A stretch of 64,000 nucleotides of DNA from Clostridium fallax. Lineage in GTDB: Bacteria; Bacillota; Clostridia; Clostridiales; Clostridiaceae. Positions 17,155 to 24,842 of this stretch are shown piece after piece. Both the position numbers and the translations under genes were made by a program. The stretch is taken from assembly GCF_900129365.1 (NCBI RefSeq), contig NZ_FQVM01000013.1:4131-68130 (forward strand). Reading direction: 5' to 3'. Under the pieces are notes generated by a model. That model did not search any database. It worked only from the letters and a program-made list of their open reading frames with translations, and was not told the DNA's origin. Positions within the stretch are counted from its first letter, which is position 1, and each line of letters begins with the position of its first letter.

Positions 17155-17895
17155 ATGAGTAGCTATAAAAAATTTGCAAAGGTTTATGATGAACTAATAT
17201 ATGAAGATATTGATTATTGCAAAATAAGCCATAAAATAATGGAAGTATCTAAAAAATATAGATTGAAAAATGATTTTTATCTTGACTTAGCATGTGGTAC
17301 TGGGAATGTAGCCTTAGAGGTTTCAAAGAATTTTAAAAATATTTTTTTAGTAGATTTATCAAATGATATGCTTATTGAAGCAGAATCAAAATTTAGAGAA
17401 AATAAAATAAAGGCTAAAATAGTATGCCAAGACATGACTGAATTTCAGCTAAATAGAAAATTTGATTTAATAACATCAGTTTTAGATTCTACTAATTATT
17501 TAACAGAGGATGGGGACTTATATAATTATCTTACTAAGGTATATGAGCACTTAAATGATGATGGTATATTTATATTTGATATAAATTCTTATTATAAATT
17601 AAGTGAAATATTAGGAAACAATATATATACATATAATAGTGAAGATTTATTTTACGTATGGGAAAATATTTTCGAAGATGGAATAGTTGAAATGAATCTA
17701 ACTTTTTTTGTAAAAGAAGGAGATATGTATACAAGGTTCGAAGAGATCCATGAAGAAAGAGCATATAAAGAAGAAGAGATTGAAGAAGCTCTACATAAAA
17801 TAGGTTTTGAAGTTTTAGAGAAAAATGATGGATATTCTAATAAATTTGTTTTAGAAGATACTGAAAGAATAGTTTATATAGTAAGGAAAAAATAA
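17155..17895 (+). CDS. Class I SAM-dependent methyltransferase
   Basis: This 246-residue Rossmann-fold methyltransferase has motif I LDLACGTGNVALEV (about residues 43-56), the acidic motif II region (FLVDLSNDML, about 64-73) and a motif IV-like FDLITSVLDSTNYL (about 103-116). The substrate is not evident. Family relatives in clostridia are annotated only as methyltransferases. It has a GGAGGAGAAAAA ribosome binding site and ends 13 bases before hslO, so the two are probably co-transcribed. The pairing with a redox chaperone does not reveal the substrate. Confidence 0.85.
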   Translation: MSSYKKFAKVYDELIYEDIDYCKISHKIMEVSKKYRLKNDFYLDLACGTGNVALEVSKNFKNIFLVDLSNDMLIEAESKFRENKIKAKIVCQDMTEFQLNRKFDLITSVLDSTNYLTEDGDLYNYLTKVYEHLNDDGIFIFDINSYYKLSEILGNNIYTYNSEDLFYVWENIFEDGIVEMNLTFFVKEGDMYTRFEEIHEERAYKEEEIEEALHKIGFEVLEKNDGYSNKFVLEDTERIVYIVRKK

Positions 17896-17908
17896 GGAGG
17901 AAAAGACA

Positions 17909-18793
17909 ATGAGTGATAAAATATTAAGAGCTACTGCAAAAGGTGGCATGGTTAGAATAATAGCAGCAGATACAAGAGAGCTTGTAAATGAGGGAGTAAA
18001 ATTACATAATTGTACTCCAACAGCAGCTGCTGCCCTTGGAAGAATGTTAACAGCAGGAACATTAATGAGTGCAATGGCAAAGGGAGAAAAAGAAACTTTA
18101 ACTTTACAAATCAATGGTGGAGGAGAAGCTAAAGGAATAACTGTTACAGCTTATTCTAATAATACTGTAAAAGGATATATAGGAAATCCAGAAGTTGATC
18201 TTCCATTAAATCAAAAAGGAAAGCTAGATGTTTCTGGTGCTATAGGAAAAGAAGGAAGTTTAGTAGTTATAAAAGATTTAGGATTAAAAGATCCTTATGT
18301 TGGACAAGTACCTATTTATACAGGAGAAATTGCAGAAGATTTAGCTTATTATTTTACAGTATCAGAGCAAACACCTTCAGCAGTAGCTTTAGGAGTTTTA
18401 GTTGATAAAGACCTTTCAATAAAGTCAGCAGGTGGATTTATAATACAAATGATGCCCGGTGCAGATGAACTTTTAGCAGATCTTTTAATGTATAGATTAC
18501 AAGAAGTTCCATCAGTAACTACAATGTTGTCAGAAGGAAAAACAATTAAGGATATTTTAGAAGTTATTTTTGAAGATATGGATTTAAAAATAAATGATGA
18601 ATTAAATCCAAAGTATGAGTGTGACTGTTCAAAAGAAAAAGTGGAAAAGGCTTTAATTAGCATAGGATATAAAGATTTAAAAGAAATTTATGATGATAAT
18701 AAAGACGAAGAGCTAAAATGTCATTTTTGTAATAAATCCTATAAATTTACTCATGAAGATATAGGAAATTTATTAAAAACTTTAGAAAAATAA
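17909..18793 (+). CDS. hslO: Redox-regulated chaperone Hsp33
   Basis: Hsp33 is a cytosolic holdase that is switched on by oxidation and unfolding of its zinc centre. The 294-residue protein has the N-terminal substrate-binding domain (LRATAKGGMVRIIAADTREL, CTPTAAAALGRMLTAG) and the linker. The C-terminal zinc ligands are CDC at residues 238-240 and CHFC at 271-274, matching the CxC...CxxC pattern exactly. It follows the methyltransferase after 13 bases, with a GGAGG ribosome binding site, and precedes the tRNA cluster. Confidence 0.96.
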   Translation: MSDKILRATAKGGMVRIIAADTRELVNEGVKLHNCTPTAAAALGRMLTAGTLMSAMAKGEKETLTLQINGGGEAKGITVTAYSNNTVKGYIGNPEVDLPLNQKGKLDVSGAIGKEGSLVVIKDLGLKDPYVGQVPIYTGEIAEDLAYYFTVSEQTPSAVALGVLVDKDLSIKSAGGFIIQMMPGADELLADLLMYRLQEVPSVTTMLSEGKTIKDILEVIFEDMDLKINDELNPKYECDCSKEKVEKALISIGYKDLKEIYDDNKDEELKCHFCNKSYKFTHEDIGNLLKTLEK

Positions 18794-18811
18794 TAAAAAA
18801 CAAATTAAGTA

Positions 18812-18840
18812 TTGACAATGTAGAGAATAGTTCGTATAAT
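18812..18840 (+). promoter_or_regulatory. Consensus promoter of the tRNA cluster
   Basis: TTGACA (18812-18817) and TATAAT (18835-18840) are both perfect and spaced by 17 bases. They end 24 bases before tRNA-Asp, as expected for a strong stable-RNA promoter. Confidence 0.85.
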
Positions 18841-18864
18841 AAAACATGTCGAGTTAATCTCTAT

Positions 18865-18941
18865 GGCTCAGTAGCTCAGTTGGTTAGAGTGCCGGCCTGT
18901 CACGCCGGAGGTCGAGGGTTCGAGCCCCTTCTGAGTCGCCA
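18865..18941 (+). tRNA. tRNA-Asp (GTC)
   Basis: The 77-base gene folds into a full cloverleaf. GGCTCAG pairs with CTGAGTC in the acceptor stem (one G-U), the anticodon loop CTGTCAC between CCGGC and GCCGG gives GTC, the TPsiC arm has GGTTCGAGCC, and CCA is encoded. Confidence 0.97.
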
Positions 18942-18947
18942 ATACTT

Positions 18948-19022
18948 GCGGAAGTGACTCAATGGTAGAGTGTCACCTTGCCAAGGTGAAAGTTGCGGGT
19001 TCGAGTCCCGTCTTCCGCTCCA
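18948..19022 (+). tRNA. tRNA-Gly (GCC)
   Basis: The 75-base gene has the acceptor stem GCGGAAG/CTTCCGC, the anticodon loop TTGCCAA (anticodon GCC) between TCACC and GGTGA, a GGTTCGAGTCC TPsiC arm and an encoded CCA. It starts six bases after tRNA-Asp. Confidence 0.97.
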
Positions 19023-19026
19023 ATAT

Positions 19027-19100
<74 letters not shown>

Positions 19101-19127
19101 AATAATCAATTTAATATTGATACAATG

Positions 19128-19153
19128 AAAAGCTCTTGATTTCAAGGGCTTTT
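19128..19153 (+). terminator. Terminator of the tRNA operon
   Basis: AAAAGCTCTTGA pairs with TCAAGGGCTTTT (one G-U pair) 27 bases after tRNA-Cys. Confidence 0.75.
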
Positions 19154-19527
19154 AGTGTTTTTAAGAAAATATGAAATGAAGTTTAAGATTTTAAAATTAA
19201 ACTTATAGGTTAGAATGGAATAAATACACGGCTCGGATATAAATTTTTAAAGAAATATGAATATAATATATTTAAGAATTTTCTAATGATTAGAATTTAA
19301 AAAATTGGATTTATTTAACTTAAAGTATTTTTTGGAAAAATATGAATGCAGTAGATCGAATTTTTAAAGAAATACTTCTAAAACGTTATGTATAAATAGA
19401 TTAGAAGGGTTAATAAGTCTATTCTTAATATATTACTTAAGATTTACTGCAAAAGAATATTAAATATGGTACAATATCAACATAAGAAATGGCTTCTTTA
19501 AGCTGTTATTTAATATAGAATTTTAGG
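19154..19527 (+). promoter_or_regulatory. Probable CRISPR leader region
   Basis: This is a 370-base AT-rich stretch without open reading frames, immediately before the first repeat. The segment TTTTTAAAGAAATA occurs twice (near 19242 and 19360). An extended -10 element, TGGTACAAT (19467-19475), lies about 50 bases upstream of repeat 1 and would transcribe the array. The array orientation, with repeats ending in ATGTAAAT, puts the leader on this side. Confidence 0.5.
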
Positions 19528-20017
19528 GTTTTATCTTAACTATAAGGAATGTAAATATATTAAGGTGTATAATATATATTCTAAATATATTAGGTTTTAT
19601 CTTAACTATAAGGAATGTAAATTTTATTCATCCTTGTAATTCCTTTCCTTACACCTTCTGTTTTATCTTAACTATAAGGAATGTAAATCGTCTTTTTTAA
19701 CAATATCTAATTGTTTTTGCATTTTGTTTTATCTTAACTATAAGGAATGTAAATTTATAAGCAGGGTCACAATATATTTTTAATATTTTAGTTTTATCTT
19801 AACTATAAGTAATGTAAATAAATTTGAGCTATCTCGAATTGTAGGAACAGTTTTAGGTTTTATCTTAACTATAAGGAATGTAAATCGTCTTTTTTAACAA
19901 TATCTAATTGTTTTTGCATTTTGTTTTATCTTAACTATAAGGAATGTAAATCTTAATACTGTTAGATTAGCTTTAAAAACCTTTGTACGTTTTATCTTAA
20001 CTATAAGGAATGTAAAT
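19528..20017 (+). CRISPR. CRISPR array, 8 repeats of 29 bases, 7 spacers, type I-B-like
   Basis: The repeat is GTTTTATCTTAACTATAAGG followed by AATGTAAAT. Copies start at 19528, 19594, 19660, 19726, 19791, 19857, 19923 and 19989. Spacers are 37 bases except the fourth, which is 36. Copy 5 has one change (AAGT for AAGG). Spacers 3 (19689-19725) and 6 (19886-19922) are identical over all 37 bases. The repeat resembles the GTTTTA...ATGTAAAT class of clostridial type I-B systems, where the last eight bases form the crRNA 5' tag. No cas gene is recognisable anywhere in this window, so processing would rely on Cas proteins encoded elsewhere, or the array is a remnant. The array lies directly after a tRNA cluster. 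Confidence 0.97.
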
Positions 20018-20375
20018 AAATTAGTGAATTTTAATATAAGTTTACTTAAAAAGTATAAATGATAATATTTCCAATTTTACATTTATAACATATTAAGTCT
20101 AACTAAGTAAAATAATATTTAGTTAAGAAAGGATATATCTATTATGAGAAAGAATAGAAGATATGATAGTAGAATTATTTAAGTTAGGAATGAGCTTAGC
20201 AGAAATAAGAAAATTTAAGAAAATTAAGTATTATGTCAAAAAGTAGAAGTGCAATTACTGTAGAACACTATATATAAATATTATCTGGTGTTTTTTTTTG
20301 TATAAATTATTGGAGAAAAGGAGGAGTAATTACATTTATGAAGAATAATGTAATTATATAATGTGAGGTGTTTTT
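20018..20375. other. 358-base gap between the CRISPR array and the two-gene cassette
   Basis: The gap is AT-rich with many stop codons in all frames. Short strings such as MRKNRRYDSRII and MSLAEIRKFKKIKYYVKK can be read near 20140-20250 but have no support as genes. A seven-codon leader frame and an inverted repeat occur at the right end and are listed separately. Confidence 0.5.
20327..20361 (+). promoter_or_regulatory. Hairpin and seven-codon leader frame before the cassette
   Basis: TAATTACAT (20327-20335) and ATGTAATTA (20348-20356) form a 9-bp inverted repeat. Its loop holds an ATG (20338) that is preceded by AAAGGAGGAG and opens the frame MKNNVII before TAA at 20359. The next gene's ribosome binding site (GAGGTG) follows within a few bases, so translational coupling or leader control is possible. 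This is inference from layout only. Confidence 0.3.
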
Positions 20376-21092
20376 ATGGAACTTGAAGAAATTTTAAATT
20401 TAATAAAGGAAGACTTCCCAGATAAATCAATTGATATTTCTGAAAGTCTTGCACTGTTAATGGATACTATTGATGATGTTATGAATAAAATAAATGACAA
20501 GATAGGTAAGGCTTATTCAAATAGAGATTTTTCAACTGTTGAAAAATATAATACTCTTGGGAAAGCTATTAATACTTATGAAACTAAAATTGATGAAATA
20601 ATCAACTTTACCAGAATGGAAGAAAATGAAATTCTTGAAGATAGTACAGAGGAGTCTAGCGGTAAAAATTTACCCAATTATGAAGAATATATTGTAGACA
20701 ATAAAATTGAACATACATTGTATGAAAATTTTACTCACATAAGGCCTTTTGGATTTAAATTTAATAGCGGTGAATTGATAGAGGTAAGAACATGGCAAGA
20801 AGTTTTAATAAAAACTTGTGAAAAATTATTTTCTGTTGATGAAGAAAAATTTTTTTCTTTTGAAAATAAGAAAAGTATGAATGGAAAGAAAAACAAGTAT
20901 TTTTCAACAAAAACTGATAATATTAGGAAACCTGAAATTATAGGAAATAAGTTATATATTGAAACCAATATGAGTGGAAATGGCATAAGGAATTTAATAA
21001 TAAAAATTCTCAAGGAGTTTGATATAAAAATAGTTGATTACAAGGTATATTTTAGAGCCGATTATACAAATGTAAATAAAGAAAAATGTTAA
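20376..21092 (+). CDS. Uncharacterised protein A of a two-gene cassette
   Basis: This 238-residue protein is not a named family to me. Residues 1-90 are acidic and helical (a probable coiled coil or dimer region, including DDVMNKINDKIGKAYSN). After a short linker, residues 115-232 form a compact alpha/beta domain with recognisable blocks: YENFTHIRPFGFKF, EVRTWQEVLIKTCEKLF, KNKYFSTKTDNIRKPEII and LYIETNMSGNGIRNLIIKIL. I recall this W-L-C...YFS...R.P...YVETNLSAN pattern in many uncharacterised Firmicute proteins, some near restriction genes, but cannot name it. No signal peptide or membrane segment is present. The gene has a GAGGTG ribosome binding site and is followed eight bases later by the second gene on the same strand, so they are probably one operon. 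Confidence 0.7.
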   Translation: MELEEILNLIKEDFPDKSIDISESLALLMDTIDDVMNKINDKIGKAYSNRDFSTVEKYNTLGKAINTYETKIDEIINFTRMEENEILEDSTEESSGKNLPNYEEYIVDNKIEHTLYENFTHIRPFGFKFNSGELIEVRTWQEVLIKTCEKLFSVDEEKFFSFENKKSMNGKKNKYFSTKTDNIRKPEIIGNKLYIETNMSGNGIRNLIIKILKEFDIKIVDYKVYFRADYTNVNKEKC

Positions 21093-21109
21093 TTTAGAAG
21101 GTGAAAGTT

Positions 21110-21598
21110 GTGTCTATAAAGGAATTTGAATATTATCATGGGGCAGTCTTAGCGAAAATTTTGAGGAAGGATATTCCTACATCCTTGAAGTTGGTAGAAA
21201 CTAACAAAGACTCGTGGTGTGTATATATAATTAATGATGATGTAGCATTATATATAAGGTATAGATCGCCAAGAAAAGCTAATAATCACTTAAGTTGGAA
21301 TTTTTCTTTTGACAAAAAGCAACTAACAGAGATAAGAGAATATTTAGATAAGAGTTTAGATTTAAAAATTACTTTGATATGTATTAATGGTGAATATAAA
21401 GAATATAAATCAGAAATATGTTTGTTAAATAAAGAACAATTTTTGTCTATAATTGATATCCACTCTATAACTAATCAAAGAATTAATGTATATTTAGAAA
21501 ACCGTAAAAGTTTTAGAGTATGTGGTACAAAATCTAAAAATTCAGAAAAGATTATAGTTAATAGATGTGAAATTGATAAAATTAAAATTCATGGCTAG
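21110..21598 (+). CDS. Uncharacterised protein B of a two-gene cassette
   Basis: This 162-residue soluble protein is beta-rich and unnamed. Visible blocks are EFEYYHGAVLAKILRKD (near the start), SLKLVETNKDSWCVYIINDDVALYIRY in two pieces (about 27-53), LSWNFSFDKKQL (about 60-71), a KITLICINGEYKEY strand, an ICLLNKEQFLSIID strand-helix, and a basic strand pair, INVYLENRKSFRVCG. Two GTG starts are possible; I prefer the one at 21110 because GAAGGTG lies seven bases before it. Proteins of this type accompany protein-A-like genes in other Firmicutes as far as I recall, but that is not verified. A hairpin terminator follows at 21662. Function is unknown. Confidence 0.65.
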   Translation: MSIKEFEYYHGAVLAKILRKDIPTSLKLVETNKDSWCVYIINDDVALYIRYRSPRKANNHLSWNFSFDKKQLTEIREYLDKSLDLKITLICINGEYKEYKSEICLLNKEQFLSIIDIHSITNQRINVYLENRKSFRVCGTKSKNSEKIIVNRCEIDKIKIHG

Positions 21599-21988
21599 AT
21601 TTTTATATTTATATAAAAATGTATTATTTAAAATTAAATAATAAAGATTTTTATAATACAGAACATTAGATATAGCTTTACCTAGTGTTTTATTTTGCCT
21701 AAATATATTCGTAAGACTATTTTTAGAAGTAAAAAGCAAGTCCTTATAGTAATAATTTAGCAGGTGGTGAGAGTATAGAAATCATTATATTAGGTAAACA
21801 TTTAAAAAGGATGTGATACACTTAAAGTTTTAGATTAGTATCAACTTATTTTCTTTTGCATATACATATATTAATAGATGAGGAATATTTCATATAAAAA
21901 ATAAGGATGTTAGTAAATGTTATAAAAATTTTTTTCATAAGCTTAAAAAACAATAAGATTAAAGCTAAGAAAAAAGTCTATTATATAA
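21599..21988. other. 390-base gap with terminator and decayed sequence
   Basis: After the cassette terminator there is no open frame of useful length. GGTGGTGAG near 21763 looks like a ribosome binding site without a gene behind it, and the run up to 21988 is broken by stops in all frames. It may hold the remains of the 5' part of the PemK-like locus or an antitoxin, but I cannot identify any. Confidence 0.4.
21662..21696 (+). terminator. Terminator of the two-gene cassette
   Basis: AACATTAG pairs with CTAGTGTT (one G-U pair) over a 12-base loop and is followed by a T-rich run. It lies 64 bases after the second gene's stop codon. Confidence 0.55.
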
Positions 21989-22573
21989 ATAAGAAAACAA
22001 ATAGTAACTTATAATTTTCCAGAGAGAGAGACTGATGTAATTGATAAAACTAAAGTAATTAATGTATATCATAGAGCTGTTGTTTTACATCAGAGAGAAA
22101 CACCTTATAATACAGTTCTTATAGCAGCTATAACTAAAGCAGAGGCTTTGAAAATTATGGGTAAAGTACCATCAAACTATGTAAATATTTTCAAAGAAAA
22201 TTATTCATTTGTTTTAGAAGAGGATAGCTATATTAATCTTGATATGATAATGGTAGTAGATAATATAGAAATTGAATCATTCCACCGATTTGGAAAATCC
22301 ATAGTATCTGTTTTAAATGAGGGTGATTGTAAAGATTTAGACTATAAGATGGTATTGACATATGAGTTAAATAAATATATTAAAACTATAGTAGACGAAG
22401 AAATAAATAGAGAATTTAGAAATGTAGTTTTTTATATAGATCAAGATATAAGAGAAAGGATTGAGCATGCACTTAGAAAAATAAATAATGTTGAAATTAT
22501 TAAAGAAATAACAGAAATTATTGATATGCTAATAAATGATTTGAAGGAAAACTATTTTTTAAAAAGGGATTAA
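21989..22573 (+). pseudogene. PemK/MazF-family toxin-like gene without a usable start codon
   Basis: The open frame runs from 21989 (after a TAA at 21986) to the stop at 22571-22573. It encodes a continuous PemK/MazF-like protein: IVTYNFPERETDVIDK, INVYHRAVVLHQRETPYNTV, LIAAITKAEAL, GKVPSNYVNIFKENY and SYINLDMIMVVDNIEIESF. A helical tail of about 90 residues follows, including LDYKMVLTYELNKYI. The family-typical N-terminus lies well upstream of the first ATG, GTG or TTG in frame (TTG at 22148), which would remove the whole first beta sheet. The codon at the expected start is ATA, with no good ribosome binding site. This looks like a gene inactivated at its start, or one needing a non-standard start. 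No antitoxin gene is evident beside it. Family assignment rests on recalled similarity. Confidence 0.6.
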
Positions 22574-23070
22574 TAAATGTAAATAAGTATATATTTTAAA
22601 ATAATAATTAATTGTTATACTAATGTCTAAAATATTTCTCACTATCTAGGATAAAATAGTTTGTAAAAATATTATCTTATTTAGAATTTAACAAGTTACT
22701 TGGTGAGATGGATATAGAGTTACTATTGTTTATTATTTTTCTAAATACTTTTTTTGTAAGATTAGAAGAATTTATAGGAAGTAAAATATATATTAAAAAA
22801 TAAAGAGTTGATTGAAACTTTTCAGTTGCCTAAAGAACATGGTAAAAGCTTCAATGAACTCTTTTTTTATTATATAAATAATCATTTCTTCATAAAAAAT
22901 TAACTGATCAAATAGATTTTATCTACCTTTTTATACAATGTTTACCTAATGGTGTGGATCTCACTTTAGTATGACTTCTTTTTTCTTTTAGAAACAATTA
23001 ATATAAACATTTTTTAAATATTAGCGTAATATATAATATATTTTATAATTAAAAATTATTTTATACATTA
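22574..23070. other. 497-base gap between the PemK-like gene and the DUF6873 gene
   Basis: The gap is AT-rich and non-coding in appearance. It contains one long imperfect hairpin with a T-run (22802-22868). A short frame overlapping the hairpin (ELIETFQLPKEHGKSFNEL) has no start codon and is probably chance. I see nothing else. Confidence 0.5.
22802..22868 (+). terminator. Long imperfect hairpin with T-run
   Basis: AAAGAGTTGATTGAAACTTTT (given here as a stem of 21 bases, 22802-22822) faces 22844-22864 with two mismatches, and T residues follow. It could terminate transcripts from the PemK-like locus. The 21-base loop is longer than usual, so a small RNA is an alternative. Confidence 0.5.
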
Positions 23071-23769
23071 TTAGTAAACTAAAATGCTTCCTCTATCTAT
23101 TAAATGACCATCACTTAGATAAATAGGTTCTAAATCATATTTATTTAAAAAATTTAGAACTTCTTTTCCATAAAGGTATTTTTCTAGGGAACCGAAAAAG
23201 GCAATCTTATTGTTAGGAAGTAAGCCACAACATCCTCCGATAAAACCGTAATTTAAGCCAGGAAGCGAGATATCTCCAGGAGGTAATAAAAGCACATCTG
23301 AATTTTTTTCTGTTAATTTATTATATATCCCCTTATCTGAAGTTATAACAATATTATTTCCCAAAAAGGCACAAGAACATTTAGTGTATCCTTGTTTTAT
23401 ATTTATTAATGTTTTGTGATTTTCACTTTCTAATAGTTCTTTAGAGGTGAACTTTAAATTATGTATAAAAAAATTTTTAGTTGATAGCCCATTTAACATT
23501 ATATTATTAGGATATTTATTTTCTAAAGATTTAGAAGTTAAAATATAATCTAAGTTTCTTTTTTCTAGCTCCTTTAAAAAGGATTTTTCAATATCCTTTT
23601 GAATAATAATTTTTTTGTCATAGGTTATATGAATTTGTATATCAGGATGACCATCAATTGATGAATAAACTTTGGAACATTTGGGAACTTTAATAACATC
23701 TAAATTAAGTTTTTTCAAATTATTTATTTCGCATTCTGTACTTTTGTAATCTACAAAGCAAATAGTCAT
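23071..23769 (-). CDS. DUF6873 family, GME-fold protein
   Basis: This 232-residue cytosolic protein resembles the clostridial DUF6873 group, which has the beta/alpha-propeller (GME) fold of guanidino-group-modifying enzymes such as arginine deiminase and dimethylargininase. Visible landmarks are VYSSIDGHPDIQIH (about 38-51), KQGYTKCSCAFLGNNIVITSDKGI (read in parts, about 127-150) and the glycine-rich YGFIGGCCGLLPNNKIAFFG (about 184-203), where a catalytic cysteine is expected. The frame allows a start three codons earlier, but AAGGAG lies 8 bases before the ATG at 23769. No substrate is known. It marks the return to conserved clostridial sequence after the accessory stretch. Confidence 0.75.
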   Translation of the reverse strand: MTICFVDYKSTECEINNLKKLNLDVIKVPKCSKVYSSIDGHPDIQIHITYDKKIIIQKDIEKSFLKELEKRNLDYILTSKSLENKYPNNIMLNGLSTKNFFIHNLKFTSKELLESENHKTLINIKQGYTKCSCAFLGNNIVITSDKGIYNKLTEKNSDVLLLPPGDISLPGLNYGFIGGCCGLLPNNKIAFFGSLEKYLYGKEVLNFLNKYDLEPIYLSDGHLIDRGSILVY

Positions 23770-23910
23770 AATAAACACTCCTTAAAATATTAAATATTTT
23801 TAATATTAGTATAAGTTTAAATTAAAGAAGTGTTTTTTTCAATGTGAATAAATAATATTTTTTAAGCCATAAATTTAACACATATTATGTTAATAGAAGG
23901 GAGTGAGAAA

Positions 23911-24801
23911 ATGCTATTGACGAAGCTTACTTATGAAGGAGAAAGGCAGTTTATAGAAAAAATACAAAATATACCGAACAAGTTAAAAGAAAAAGATGTA
24001 AAATTAGGTATTTCTGAAAGCATTGAAGGAAAAACTCACTTTATCAAAATATTTTGCAACGATGAATGCTATGATAAAAAAATAAAATCAATAGTTAATT
24101 TATATATAAGTAAAATATTATACGAAATAATTATAGATATGTTTAATAAAAAAGAATTATTTGAATATCTAACTGATAGTTATTTTTTCTTAAAACAAGA
24201 AGAAATGTTAGAAGTAGAAGAAAAAATAATGAATATACTTTATGGAAGAGAGAAAATAAATGATGAAACTAATATATATTGTATAAATAGAATAAACGAA
24301 ATAACGGAAAAAATAAAAGAATGTGTTGAGGAAAATGAAAATATAAATATAGATGGATTTTTAAGGTTTAGAAGTAAGGATATTGCAACAGATATAGAAA
24401 AGATTATAGATAAAGTAATAGAACAATATATGGTAGAAAAAGAATATAAAGAGTTTATAAATCTTCTTAAATACTTTGTGGATATTCAAGAAAGTAAAAT
24501 AGAAGAAGTAAATATTATTATAGAGGACGAAGGTCAATATAAAATAACAGATAAATTAGGAAACAATATATTTTATAAATTTATAAGTGAATTATCAGAA
24601 TGTAATATGGGAAAAGGAATAAATGTAGAAGATATAATAATAAGTGGTCTTATTACAAACTCTCCTGAGAATATAATAATTCATCATTGTGATAGATGCT
24701 TAAATAAAGAATTTATAGACACAATAAAAAATGTATTTGGAGAAAGAGTAAGATATTGTGAAAAATGCAGTATATGTACTATTCCAAAAATAAAATTATA
24801 A
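23911..24801 (+). CDS. ytxC: YtxC-like sporulation protein
   Basis: This 296-residue protein matches the YtxC family, placed in sporulation by expression in Bacillus and of unknown biochemical role. The most characteristic stretch is NINIDGFLRFRSKDIATDIEKIIDKVI (about residues 148-174), followed by EYKEFINLLKYFVDIQESK. The C-terminal end has a cysteine cluster (HHCDRCLNK ... RYCEKCSICTIP) that may bind metal. I start it at the ATG at 23911, because GAAGGGAGTGAGAAA precedes it; the upstream in-frame ATG would translate this site. It is directly upstream of the infC leader, an arrangement I recall from other clostridia. Confidence 0.8.
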   Translation: MLLTKLTYEGERQFIEKIQNIPNKLKEKDVKLGISESIEGKTHFIKIFCNDECYDKKIKSIVNLYISKILYEIIIDMFNKKELFEYLTDSYFFLKQEEMLEVEEKIMNILYGREKINDETNIYCINRINEITEKIKECVEENENINIDGFLRFRSKDIATDIEKIIDKVIEQYMVEKEYKEFINLLKYFVDIQESKIEEVNIIIEDEGQYKITDKLGNNIFYKFISELSECNMGKGINVEDIIISGLITNSPENIIIHHCDRCLNKEFIDTIKNVFGERVRYCEKCSICTIPKIKL

Positions 24802-24807
24802 AAACAG

Positions 24808-24836
24808 TTGACAGCTTAAAAAGAAAAAGATATAAT
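24808..24836 (+). promoter_or_regulatory. Consensus promoter of infC-rpmI-rplT
   Basis: TTGACA (24808-24813) and TATAAT (24831-24836) are perfect and spaced by 17 bases. Transcription would start near 24843, at the head of the leader. Confidence 0.85.
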
Positions 24837-24842
24837 ACTAAT

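Noticed and set aside
20018..21598. Cas or adaptation proteins encoded by the genes after the array
   Set aside because: Neither protein shows Cas1, Cas2, Cas4 or Cas6 motifs, and their domains do not match known Cas families as far as I can see.
22790..22920. A short frame over the long hairpin (ELIETFQLPKEHGKSFNEL)
   Set aside because: It has no start codon, is bounded by a TAG just upstream and is explained by the hairpin sequence.
19101..23070. An integrated prophage or integrative element at tRNA-Cys
   Set aside because: There is no integrase or phage gene, and I found no repeated copy of the tRNA 3' end downstream.
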